A stretch of DNA of 64,000 bases from Rapana venosa (Eukaryota; Mollusca; Gastropoda; Neogastropoda; Muricidae): positions 41,301,830 through 41,365,829 of the forward strand of contig CM054134.1 in NCBI GenBank assembly GCA_028751875.1, written 5' to 3'. Below are positions 34,179 to 43,898 of the stretch, piece by piece. The stretch's first letter is position 1; the number at the start of each line of letters is the position of its first letter. The translations under genes and the position numbers were made by a program. A model generated the notes under the pieces. That model was not told the DNA's origin, did no database searches, and saw nothing but the letters and a program-made list of their open reading frames with translations.

Positions 34179-34346
34179 TAAAAAATATATATATATAAAA
34201 AACCCTCTGACTTTGCACTCCAGGTAGGGGATGGGATTTGGGTGAAGAAAAAAATATGACTGATGATCAAAAGAATAATAACCAAGTTGTGAATGATAAC
34301 ACATTAAAAATGTAATAATTGTTATTAAAAAATGTAATAATTGTAG

Positions 34347-35287
<941 letters not shown>

Positions 35288-35358
35288 GCCGTGTCAAGAG
35301 GAAGAACCTGAAGAAGGCCCAGGGTGGTGGAGGTGATGGTGATGAAGACGAGGATTAA
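35288..35358 (+). CDS. RPS9: RPS9, last coding exon (residues 169-191 and stop)
   Basis: Encodes RVKRKNLKKAQGGGGDGDED-ED and TAA (35356-35358). The basic segment followed by a Gly-rich acidic tail is characteristic of S9 C-termini. The tail is three residues shorter overall than the human protein. Confidence 0.97.
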
Positions 35359-35424
35359 GCACAAAGCTTAACATCCTGTTTCAATCATTTCCAGGACAAT
35401 AGTGAAGAAGTTACACTTCTAAAA

Positions 35425-35430
35425 AATAAA
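35425..35430 (+). terminator. RPS9 polyadenylation signal
   Basis: AATAAA lies 67 nt after the stop codon. Cleavage is expected 15-30 nt later, giving a very short 3' UTR, normal for a ribosomal protein mRNA. Confidence 0.8.
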
Positions 35431-35459
35431 CTGTAACTAAATATTGATTTTGTTGTGTG

Positions 35460-35845
35460 ATTGATGTGCGGGATGTGTGTGCATGCCACATTTGCTACAT
35501 GTGTTGTCAGTCTGATAAAAACTTAAGGATTCCCTTAAGCTACTCGGATCAGAAAGGTCAGGAGGCAGGTGGTACCTTGCAAAACAAATAAAAAATACCA
35601 CCAAGCAAATGCTTTGTAGACAAAAAAGAAGTGAAAGGTATGTGCATTTTCAAAAGGTAGGAAGTGGTCTTAAAAATTTTGGTTATCCATTTAAAACTTT
35701 TTCTACCGAAAAAAAAGCTGATTTTTTTTATCAAGGTTGAACGGCTCATCAACTATTCTTGCCCGTTATATGAACGAAAATGTGTCACGCTGCTGACAAG
35801 TCAGGCCCAGCACATCCAACTTCGGCATAAGAGAGAATTAACTTT
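35460..35845. other. Downstream intergenic sequence, nothing recognised
   Basis: A/T-rich; no conserved coding or repeat sequence seen. Confidence 0.4.
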
Positions 35846-36035
35846 TTAAGTCTTTCTGGGGAAAAGGCAGGAGAATGGACCAAGAGGGCAGAAAATAGAC
35901 AAGAAGGAGGTGACAGGAAGCAAAGGAACAAGCAGAAACAGACTGATAGAAAAGAGGAAATTTATAGCACAGAATTTCCAGAAAGTGGGGAAGCTATTAA
36001 ACTGACAGGCCCTCGCAACCCCACAGGGGATAATC
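35846..36035 (+). repeat. Dispersed repeat F, copy 1
   Basis: TTTCTGGGGAAAAGGCAGGA..GGACCAAGAGGGCAGAAAAT..CAGAATTTCCAGAAAGTGGGG..CTGACAGGCCCTCGCAACCC recurs with similar spacing at 49215-49395. No terminal repeats or pol III boxes were seen, so the element type is unknown. Confidence 0.65.
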
Positions 36036-36534
36036 AAGGATGTTCCATTTGATCACATTTTTATCTCTCTTTAACTTTATATGCTTTATGAATCCTTTGT
36101 AATCTAATAGAAGGAAAGAAACATACTCCTGAGTATCTGGTTCATTTCATGTGAACATGTAAGGGTAAAAGCTCTGATATGGCCTTGGTGGATTGTTGAT
36201 GGCAGAATGTTCTGTGCATTGCACACATGCAGGCAAACTTTGGTATTTAGTTTGTAAAAGCATTTTAGTTCCTTTCGTTCCTTCTGTGGTACGGAGATGT
36301 AAGAATAAAATCACAGAGGAGTGAACAGTCACAGAAGTGGTTTGTTCAGAAACTACATGGAATGCTAGAGTAATGGACATGTGATTAAATCTTTATAAAA
36401 TGTTTTTTTTAAGAAATTACAATAAAGTGGGCATGCAATAAATTTTTAAAAACAATTCTTTAAAAAAGAAAGAAAGAATCATGAAATATACCCATTTACA
36501 TGTGGGCAGGAAAGTCTTGTTACAGGATTGAGTT
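36036..36534. other. Non-coding A/T-rich sequence
   Basis: Nothing recognised on either strand. Confidence 0.4.
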
Positions 36535-36890
36535 TGCAGTCTTGACAGTGCAGGTTCTAGCCACCACTAAGATGCCCTTTTGAGGGAGTTTTTCCCCTGA
36601 AGTTAACATCAAAGCAGACTCCACATCCCTGAAAGTCAAATGCAGATCCTGCGCACAAATGCACACAGAACATCTTACACACATGCTAAAACCCGTTACA
36701 CCTTTCGAAGGTGTAGGCCATTGCATATCAGGTTGAAGTGGATGACAGTTTAAAAAATGCATCCATACTGGTGTGGAGACATCTCTGAAGCCGTAATGCT
36801 GCTACCTTACGGTGGGTAAACTTGTTGCATATGCAAAATCTCGCCATCAATGGACCTTGGAGTTTTAGCAGAGGAACAAAAAAAATATGG
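36535..36890 (+). mobile_element. SINE, body A with tail B
   Basis: Plus-strand copy with TTTTTCCCCTGAAGTTAACA, CACAGAACATCTTACACACA, CACCTTTCGAAGGTGTAGGC, then the tail-B domain (GCTGCTACCTTACGGTGGGT..ATGGACCTTGGAGTTTTAGC) ending AGGAACAAAAAAAA. The tRNA head is decayed. Same architecture as 17440-17775. Confidence 0.75.
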
Positions 36891-37571
36891 TTATCTCATA
36901 AACCATAGAAGTAAGCAGAAAAGAAAATAATAATGTTAACATGTTTTATTATATTTAGAAGGAAAGTGGAATTGAGTTTTAGCCATTGTGTTTGTGATGG
37001 CATTGCAAAATTTTGGCTATAGAATTCTTACAATAAAAGCAAACTCACCTGAAGGAATCCTCTAATGCCTTGAATCATATAAGTAAGCATAGAAGTTAAA
37101 GTCAAATGTTTTAAAGGAAAATGTGATGTTAAACTACCATTTTTTGTGATGTTTTGTACAAGTACAATATGGCTATCATGAATTCTGATAGTCAAATATC
37201 AATTCTGGTGTTTTCTGAAATTGTAAAGTGCATGTTGAACAGCGTGAAGTGGCAAAGGATTCACGTCTGATAATAAATGGTATAAAATTCCAAAAACTAA
37301 AAAGTTGAACCAACTTTTAACTCACTCGGGACGTCCAATTCTCTCCCTTGCTTTTCCCCACAGACAGCCCATTTGTAATGGTTAGTTAAAAAATCATAAA
37401 AAATACAAAACACATAGTAAGAAAATGACATTTTCGGAACTTATGAATAACATGCTTGGCTAGTACATAAAAAAAAATTGAAGCTCTCACTTCAGTGAAA
37501 TGCCGTCATCGAGACCTAATCTGATCCCTGCTATTTTGCCTGAGTTTGCTTCTGACGCCATCTTTGACATA
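36891..37571. other. Non-coding A/T-rich sequence
   Basis: No coding homology. TTAA followed by CTCACTCGGGACGTCC at 37317 resembles a transposon end, but no partner was found. Confidence 0.4.
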
Positions 37572-38635
37572 CAGTGGACCTCTGATATAAGAACACTGCA
37601 GGGGCAAGCATTCTGGTGTCCTTATAAGCGAGGGTCCTTATAAGCATAACCTCGGTTATAAGGTCAGTTGTGGAAGTGTGTGTTCTTATAACCGAAGAAA
37701 GAAGAAAATAGCGTGGACAAGCTAAAAAGAGTTGTATATCGGCCTCTAATGGTCAGTGTGTGTGTGCGTGCATACGTGTGTGTGTGTGTGTCCATGGCAA
37801 CTTCTTGCTTGTTTATGCATCAATGCAATGGAACTTGCTGGTTGGGTTGAAAAGTTGAATATCTCGATGCAATCTCGTTTACGTTTTTGGTGTATTGCAA
37901 ACAAAAACATGAATTCAATTCAAATAACACTAAAACGTATGTAACAGTAGCTGTCTGAATGAATTAGAGAGAGAGAGAGAGAGAGAGCTCACCTTTTCAC
38001 AGAAAACCACTCCAACAAAGCAGTGTCAACAGTGCCATGCCCGGAGCCTCTTGCATGCTTTCTGGAAATATCATTCCTGCCGCTTTCAAACTGCCCAATG
38101 TATTTGGCTTTTTCTCTTACAAGATTGAGCAAAGTCGTCCTGGGAACTTTCATTTCATCAGTGATGAGGCTTTTGTGAGGGTTCCGCTCGACCTCCCTGA
38201 TAATTTCTACTTTTTGTTTGAGAGACAATGCTTTTCTCTTACGCTCTGCCATCATGCCTTTCTGGAAGAAAACTTCTTGGAAGTGACTCATACCGGTAAC
38301 AAAACGAGCATAACTTCTACTTTCGGTTCTTATATCCGAGGGGAGGTCGTGTCGGGAACAAGCAAATGGTGTTCTTACAAGCGAGGGTTCTTTTAACGGA
38401 ATAATCTGACTTCCTGGAAATGATAATTCCTACTTTCGGTTCTTATATCCGAGGGAAGTTCGTGTGGGGACCTTGCAAGTGCTGTCCATATAGGCGATGG
38501 TTCCTATATCAGAGGGTTCTTTTATGCGAGTTTTAATAAGTGATCACAAAGAACAACTTTGGCAGGGACATGCTTTTGGGTGTTTCTATAAGCGATGGTT
38601 CTTATATCGGAGGTCCTTATAAGTGGGGTCCACTA
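37572..38635 (-). mobile_element. Tigger/pogo-like DNA transposon remnant
   Basis: Flanked by TA (37570-37571; 38636-38637). The left end is CAGTGGACCTCTGATATAAG and the complement of the right end is TAGTGGACCCCACTTATAAG, a matching terminal inverted repeat with diverged positions. Inside each end are several subterminal copies of motifs like GGTTCTTATATCCGAGG and CCTTATAAGCGAGGGT, for example 37610-37690 and 38325-38620. The TA duplication, CAG start and encoded CENP-B-type HTH place it in the pogo/Tigger branch of the Tc1/mariner superfamily. No DDE catalytic domain was found. Confidence 0.85.
37989..38291 (-). pseudogene. Tigger-like transposase N-terminus (CENP-B-type HTH only)
   Basis: The 100-codon minus-strand frame contains ERKRKALSLKQKVEIIREVE, NPHKSLITDEMKVPRTTLLN and LVREKAKYIGQFESG, the first CENP-B/psq-type helix-turn-helix of Tigger transposases, then HGTVDTALLEWFSVKR. 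That last part is where the second DNA-binding half would begin (intact proteins continue A-L-x-x-W-F). It ends with a stop just after a donor-like GTGAAAAG|GTGAGC, followed by a GA microsatellite. The DDE catalytic core is missing, so it could bind DNA at most. A domesticated gene is possible but nothing supports it. Confidence 0.75.
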
Positions 38636-38639
38636 TATA

Positions 38640-39083
38640 TGCAAAAATGCTGGGCGTGTCGGCTACTCTCTGCAACCGCAAACAAAGAGCTCGGAACACA
38701 TGGAATCACCCGACAACGCACTGCATTCGACCTTGGACAGGCTCACGAAGCTATGTTTAGCTGCACGAGTCATAGTATGCAGCCACCATGTGAAAAATCT
38801 GCAAACAGCAAATCCGCTAAAGCAGTGAGTCGTCCAAAACCGTGGCTTTACACAGATCCGCTATAGCGGACAGCCATTCTCTGAGAGTTACTATTTCTTT
38901 CTCAAGTGAGCTATAAAACTTGTCCAGTGCAAAATTTTTAGTTCATACATGCGCACATATGCGCAGTATTTTAAAATACCAACACTTGGTGCTTTTCTTT
39001 GTGTCTTAGGAAGTATGCTCCTTATTTAAGGATGAAAAAGTAACCATTATACACTCTGCAGCCATTTTCTAGATTAAAAGACT
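38640..39083. other. Non-coding sequence
   Basis: Nothing recognised. The left target duplication of the next insertion is 39084-39096. Confidence 0.4.
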
Positions 39084-39096
39084 GAGGAGTTCATAT

Positions 39097-39209
39097 CATC
39101 ATCATCATCAATGCCTTTGTGCCTTATTGGCACGTAGGGCAGCAACAAATGTTCTCCACTCCTGTCTGTCCTGGGCCAGCTTTCAGATGGTTCCCCAGGT
39201 ATGTTGGAA
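39097..39209 (-). mobile_element. 113-bp RTE-like LINE 3' end with perfect target duplication
   Basis: It is nearly identical to the 3' end of the LINE in the RPS9 intron (CAATGCCTTTGTGCCTTATT, GCACGTAGGGCAGCAACAAA) and begins on the plus strand with CATCATCATCATCA, the LINE's (TGA)n tail. A 13-bp duplication, GAGGAGTTCATAT, flanks it (39084-39096 and 39210-39222). This is a very short, 5'-truncated, fairly young retrotransposition product. Confidence 0.92.
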
Positions 39210-39222
39210 GAGGAGTTCATAT

Positions 39223-39649
39223 GAGATGGTGAAAATGACTTTACATGCTGTTCTGTTGCTTTGTGTATACCATGAGGCTCTCAAAATCTTCTGAACTGTC
39301 TACCTTGTAATGCTCTGATTTATCAACCTTTTCACCCACTAAATCACATTTAGCCCACCATGCCAACATAAAAAGGAATATGTAAGTACATATCGCAAAA
39401 GTAAGAAAGTAATCACCTACATCTTTAAGTCTTATGTACATAAGTGTGAGAATTCACTGTGTTAAAACGGGTTGACAGTGCCTCCAGTTCAGCTGAAATA
39501 CTTGGCATTTTCTATCCAGATTGGGGTTTTGACAAATTCTTGATTGTGAAGACCATGTGATTTAGAGTAACACACACTGATTAAATTTGTTTACAATCCA
39601 CATCTTTTTTTCTTTTTTGAATCCAATTTTTATTATTGTTTTTTTTTGT
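39223..39649. other. Non-coding sequence
   Basis: Nothing recognised. Confidence 0.4.
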
Positions 39650-39930
39650 TCCTCACCTTGAACTCTTGAGGTTCACCGATGTGAGGTTTTGTGATTGGGA
39701 CCAATTTTGTCCTCCATGAAGGTAGCTGCATTCTGAATTTGGGGATGTATGCTGGGTATGTTCGTTTTCTGTAACCCTCCTAACAGACATGAATTACAGG
39801 ATCTCTAACATGCATACTTGATCACATGTGTATACATATACATAGGAAATTAAGGCACTGGCAAGGCTGCTCTTAAAATTGACCTGGGAGATAGTAAAAA
39901 TCCCCACCCTTAATTCACCAGATGCTGCTA
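39650..39930 (-). mobile_element. SINE-like element with tail B, distinct body
   Basis: The tail-B domain (GTTCCTCACCTTGAACTCTT, TTTTGTCCTCCATGAAGGTA) is followed by a different body: CATGCATACTTGATCACATG, CACTGGCAAGGCTGC, TTGACCTGGGAGATAGTAAA, CCACCCTTAATTCACCAGAT. I recall similar GACCTGGGAGAT..ACCCACCAG bodies from molluscan SINEs, which is memory, not a search. No tRNA head remains. Confidence 0.5.
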
Positions 39931-40345
39931 GGAAAATCTTTTATTTAAATTAGTACTACTAATTGTTGAGGTAGTAGCATGATTGATTAAGATTCTGTCA
40001 GTTTTGCAATTTCTGACTGAGGGTGTTCAAGTTCTGCTGAACATCTAAATACTTTATCTCTTCCCCCACCCCCTTGTTTTTATTTTTTACTTTTTTTCTT
40101 TAAAAAAAAATTAAGTTGCTCAAGTCAGGAGCAGCCACTCTTTTTATCTTTTAGAGTAACTTCTGTATGTTTTACACCCTTAACCCATTTTTTTCCAGCA
40201 AGAATTGCACATGGGTTATTCGTATAGTTGTTTTTGTTTAGAGGTGTCTTTGATGTCTTTTTCCCCCATTCAAATTGTATTGTTGATAAAAGTGTGGAGC
40301 AGGCAAAAATCGGCCTTTTTAAAAACTTTTTCAAGATATATGTGA
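39931..40345. other. Non-coding sequence
   Basis: Nothing recognised; T-rich stretch at 40080-40110. Confidence 0.4.
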
Positions 40346-40889
40346 GATAGCTGTCAGAACCAGGATTGCAAGTGCATGGAAGAAATGGAAAGAATTGGCA
40401 AGTCTGCTTGGAAATCAGAAAATCCCACTGGAGAGACGCTGTCTGATATATAAGGCCTGCATCAGACCTGTTCTGTATGGTTCAGAGACGTCGGTTTTCA
40501 CAAAAACCATCGAACGTTTGTTGAAGAGCTGTGAAAACCGAATGCTACGCTACATGACAAAGATCAAATGGGAAGACAGGATCACGAATGAAGAACTATG
40601 GAGAATGTGCAAAGTTGATGATCTGAAGTCTGTAGCTAGTACCAATAGACTGCGCTGGTTTGGGCACGTTCAATGGAAAGCAGACCACCACATCATAAAA
40701 AGAGCAATGAACTTCGTGGTGGATGGAAAGAGATCAAAGGGAAGACCTAGCAAAACCTGGGCTGCCTGTATTGCAGATGATCTTAGAGAAAGGGGCATAA
40801 ATAAGGATGAAACTCAAAACAGAGATGGAGAAGGCTCATCAATGTCAAACCTCCCCTGGGAGAAACATGACAAAAAAAGGAAGATGTGA
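40346..40889 (+). pseudogene. LINE 3' end encoding the RT C-terminal region
   Basis: The open frame reads VRTRIASAWKKWKELASLLG, RRCLIYKACIRPVLYGSETS, ENRMLRYMTKIKWEDRITNE, LRWFGHVQWKAD and GKRSKGRPSKTWAACIADDL, ending at TGA 40887-40889. These are the thumb and C-terminal motifs (YGSE, RWxGH, GRP..W) of RTE-like LINE ORFs. It starts mid-protein and the catalytic domain is absent. The frame is uninterrupted for 165 codons, so the insertion is younger than most here. No target duplication was identified. Confidence 0.85.
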
Positions 40890-41132
40890 AGTAAGTTTAT
40901 TTTAAATTCTTTGCTACATTCACCCATTTGTTAGAACTCTCTGTCTGCCACAAAACATGTCAAAGCTGTCATGGAACTCTGTTCCATTCCACTGAAGACT
41001 GGATTAAGCAGGCCTTTTTTTCTCCAGAAAGAACTGAAGCCACATAAATTGTTTTAGGTTAAGTAACTAAGTTGATGTTAAGTGGCTTCACTACTGTGTG
41101 GCAACACCTAAATATTAAGCCAATGGAAACAT
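40890..41132. other. Non-coding sequence
   Basis: Nothing recognised. Confidence 0.3.
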
Positions 41133-41139
41133 TCTCTCT

Positions 41140-41215
<76 letters not shown>

Positions 41216-41265
41216 ACATCACTTTCTGTGTGTGTGTGTATTAGAGGGGAGAGAGTGTGTGTGTG
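41133..41265. repeat. (CT)n-(CA)n compound microsatellite
   Basis: CT 41133-41190 with one interruption, then CA 41191-41218, then short TG tracts. This is the same CT-CA arrangement as at 1373-1497. Confidence 0.95.
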
Positions 41266-42289
41266 TAAATGTGTGAATCAAGCTGCTGATTTACAATACT
41301 GTAGTTTATAGTTGGATTTAAAAAAAGAAAGAATTGAGGGGGAGGGGGCTAGTTCCACATTAAACTGACTCCTCTTGCTTTGCTAGTGCACCATGCAGGC
41401 ACACACACACATGTACACACAAATACTGAAAAAATGTTTATGTATCAAATTACTGTGAATCATATGATTGTGCATTGCTCTTTAGCTGGTTGCTCAGTTT
41501 TACTTTGATATTGTCCTCCACCAAACAGTTCTTTCTTTTCAGAGGACAGTTACTCCCAAAGTACCCTGTGATTTTTTTTTTTTTTTTTTTTGCCCACATA
41601 AAGGCCCAGTTGATATCAACCTTCCGTGTTTTCTTCAGTTTGGGGATCAACTTTAGTTACATTATATTGCAAAATTAATGTTCCTGGGTTTTTTTCTTCT
41701 CTCCAACTTAAAGCTATGGTAAATCAGTTGCTAGATAAAAACACATTGCACACCTCCCCCCCCCCCCCTCCAACACACATCCCTCCTTGCCTTTTTTCCC
41801 CTTTTGTACAGTGGAAAGACATTACAAGTAAAGAACAACACCACATGTAAACCGTTTAATTCTTGCCCCCCCCCCCCCCCCTTTTTTTTTTATTTATTAT
41901 ATAAAAGTAACACTTTATAGTGTTTCATGAATGGACACAGATGTGCCTGGGCGCATATATACGTACTTATGTACACACAACCGCACTGTTTACATGATCA
42001 GTATAAAACCAAAATGGACCACGCTAAACTGTTACAAAACCAACACCAAAACAACCCTGCCGTTTGCAAATTGGTGTATGTTTATCTTCCTGAAGTGAGA
42101 TAGTGGTGACGTCACCAACAAATCTACTTTTATTTTTAACGGGGAAATAGATTATACCCTTTTCTTACCACTGGGAGAAAATAAGTGCATGTACATGAGC
42201 TGTACATTATCAACTGCACGGTAGATGGGAAAGAAAACAGGGGTAGTGTTGGTGACGTCACTTGCCCAACTTCAGCAGCAGGACTGAAC
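41266..42289. other. Non-coding sequence with poly-T/poly-C tracts and two CRE-like sites
   Basis: T18 near 41574-41591 and C-rich runs at 41756-41769 and 41866-41880. CRE-like motifs lie at 42104-42117 and 42253-42260. No exon was recognised. Confidence 0.5.
42104..42117. promoter_or_regulatory. CRE-containing 14-bp palindrome
   Basis: TGGTGACGTCACCA is a perfect palindrome around the CREB/ATF site TGACGTCA. A second TGACGTCA occurs at 42253-42260 in a similar GGTGACGTCA context. No adjacent gene start was found, so function is unknown. Confidence 0.4.
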
Positions 42290-42645
42290 TATCGCCATTT
42301 ATTTATTTATTCTTTTATATCGAGGATAAAGGAATAAACACTCATGTGCTTTTTTACACCCAGTCCCCGTGTGTATGCGGTTTTGTAAATTTTGTCATCT
42401 GTTCCTACCAGCACACAATGGCCTACTCTTTCGAAAAGCGGAACAGGATTTAACGTGTGCGCAAGATGTTCTGCATGCGTTCTCACACGGGGCCTCGGTT
42501 TACAGTCTCATCCGAAGGACTTTGCCATTCAGTTCGATTTTTTTGTCAAACTGGGAAGAAAGGGCGAGGCTGGGAATCGAACCCACAACCTCACGGTTTA
42601 CTTGTTGGCAGGGGAACGTCTTAACCATCCTGCCACTCTCCTTTA
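42290..42645 (-). mobile_element. Chimeric SINE: tRNA head C, body A, tail A
   Basis: On the minus strand: GTGGCAGGATGGTTAAGAC (box A-like), perfect box B GGTTCGATTCC (complement of 42573-42583), GAAGAAAGGGCGAGG-complement spacer, then a sharp switch at the complement of CCGAAGGACTTT|GCCATTC into the family A body and tail A (ATCGAGGATAAAGGAATAAA region). The head differs from that of the A copies at 18110 and 45019. Confidence 0.8.
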
Positions 42646-42654
42646 GCTTTATCC

Positions 42655-42956
42655 AGGTAAAGGAGGAGGTAAAGGAGTCCCATAACCTATAAGGTCGTAG
42701 GGGAGCGAGGCGTCACAGACCTCACTTCTCTAGGGCCAGCATATTGAGGGCAGCGCCCATCTCCTCTCCCTCGCTGCTTTACCTTCCCTGACCCTAAAGA
42801 GGACAGGTACCCATTTACAGCTGGGTGAACTGGGGGAATTGTACTGAAGCCAAGGCCCGCAAACGGTCACCCATCCAACTGGTAACCACGCTCGACGCTG
42901 CTTAACTTGGCTGGGGGAAAGCGAGTGCTCCGACCACTGAGCTATCCCGTCCCCAG
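42655..42956 (-). mobile_element. tRNA-5S chimeric SINE, complete copy 3
   Basis: tRNA box A TAGCTCAGTGG is the complement of 42934-42944. The 5S-like block is the complement of 42865-42908, reading AAGTTAAGCAGCGTCGAGCG then TGGTTACCAGTTGGATGGGT then GACCGTTTG. The body and 3' end match the copies at 19 kb. It is the cleanest copy in the window and directly abuts the chimeric SINE at 42290-42645. Confidence 0.9.
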
Positions 42957-43827
42957 GTAGGTTTGTCAAAAACAGCTTGTGACTCAATCAGTCTTGACTG
43001 CGATTATCCAATCTATACGGCTGCACATAACGCGTTAACGGAGACTGAATGTTTTAAAAGTCATGTTGACAGTATTGTGTCACAATAACAGGCATGACAG
43101 ATAAACAGGTCAGCCGTAACGCTAACATGAAAAACAACCAGAGGGCAGGTTGCTTGGTTTCATCCAATACTGGTGGCATTTTAGCACTCCCATAATAGAG
43201 GCCCATAGCATAATAGAGGCCCATAGCGCCTCCCCTCCCCATCCCCCACCCGCCCGCCTACCGAGAAAATCGGTCAGTCGAGAAAGTAAACTTAACCAGT
43301 AGACGTTCAGCCAGTGTGATTACTGTTGTTGAAACTTGAGCTTCTTAAATTTGTAGGCACCTGGTATGGCGTAGTTGACCAAGAGTTTGGGTAATAAAAC
43401 AGCAACAACAACACCCCCCAATAAATAAATAAAAAGGAAGAAAAAAAATGTCTCCAACCTGCCGTTTGATAATACGAAAGAATGGATTTTAATTGTGGGC
43501 ACTCAGCTTCAGTGTGTTTTGTTTTACTTATCACATGGCAGCGTGCGAGCACACACACACACACCACACACACACACTGGCATACATGTGTGCTACTGGT
43601 GGTACTGAAAGACGCGTGGTGGACACACTCAATAGACACTTGAGACAACTTGAAGGCCATAAAACGCACTGCTTCTGAAGTTATGTATAGGCATCTAGAG
43701 TAACAAGACATCAGGGCTATCTTTCTCCTGCCTCTCTCACTCCCTCCTTACTCCCCCCCCCCCCCCCCCCCCCTCCTCCACTAACACACACACATAGTCT
43801 ATATCACTGTTGGGAAGAAAGCAGTGG

Positions 43828-43830
<3 letters not shown>
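42957..43830. other. Non-coding sequence with poly-C and CA tracts
   Basis: CA repeats at 43550-43578 and a 21-nt C run at 43753-43773. No exon was recognised. Confidence 0.5.

Positions 43831-43890
<60 letters not shown>
43831..43890. repeat. (CT)n microsatellite
   Basis: About 60 bp of CT with one CCT interruption. Confidence 0.95.

Positions 43891-43898
<8 letters not shown>

Noticed and set aside
37317..37340. TTAA-CTCACTCGGGACGTCC as a second piggyBac-type end
   Set aside because: No matching inverted end was found within several kb, so a single TTAA with a vaguely similar start is not enough.
42865..42908. Possible 5S rRNA gene or pseudogene
   Set aside because: Only about 45 bp of the 5S internal promoter region is present, always in the same SINE context, so it is not a 5S gene.
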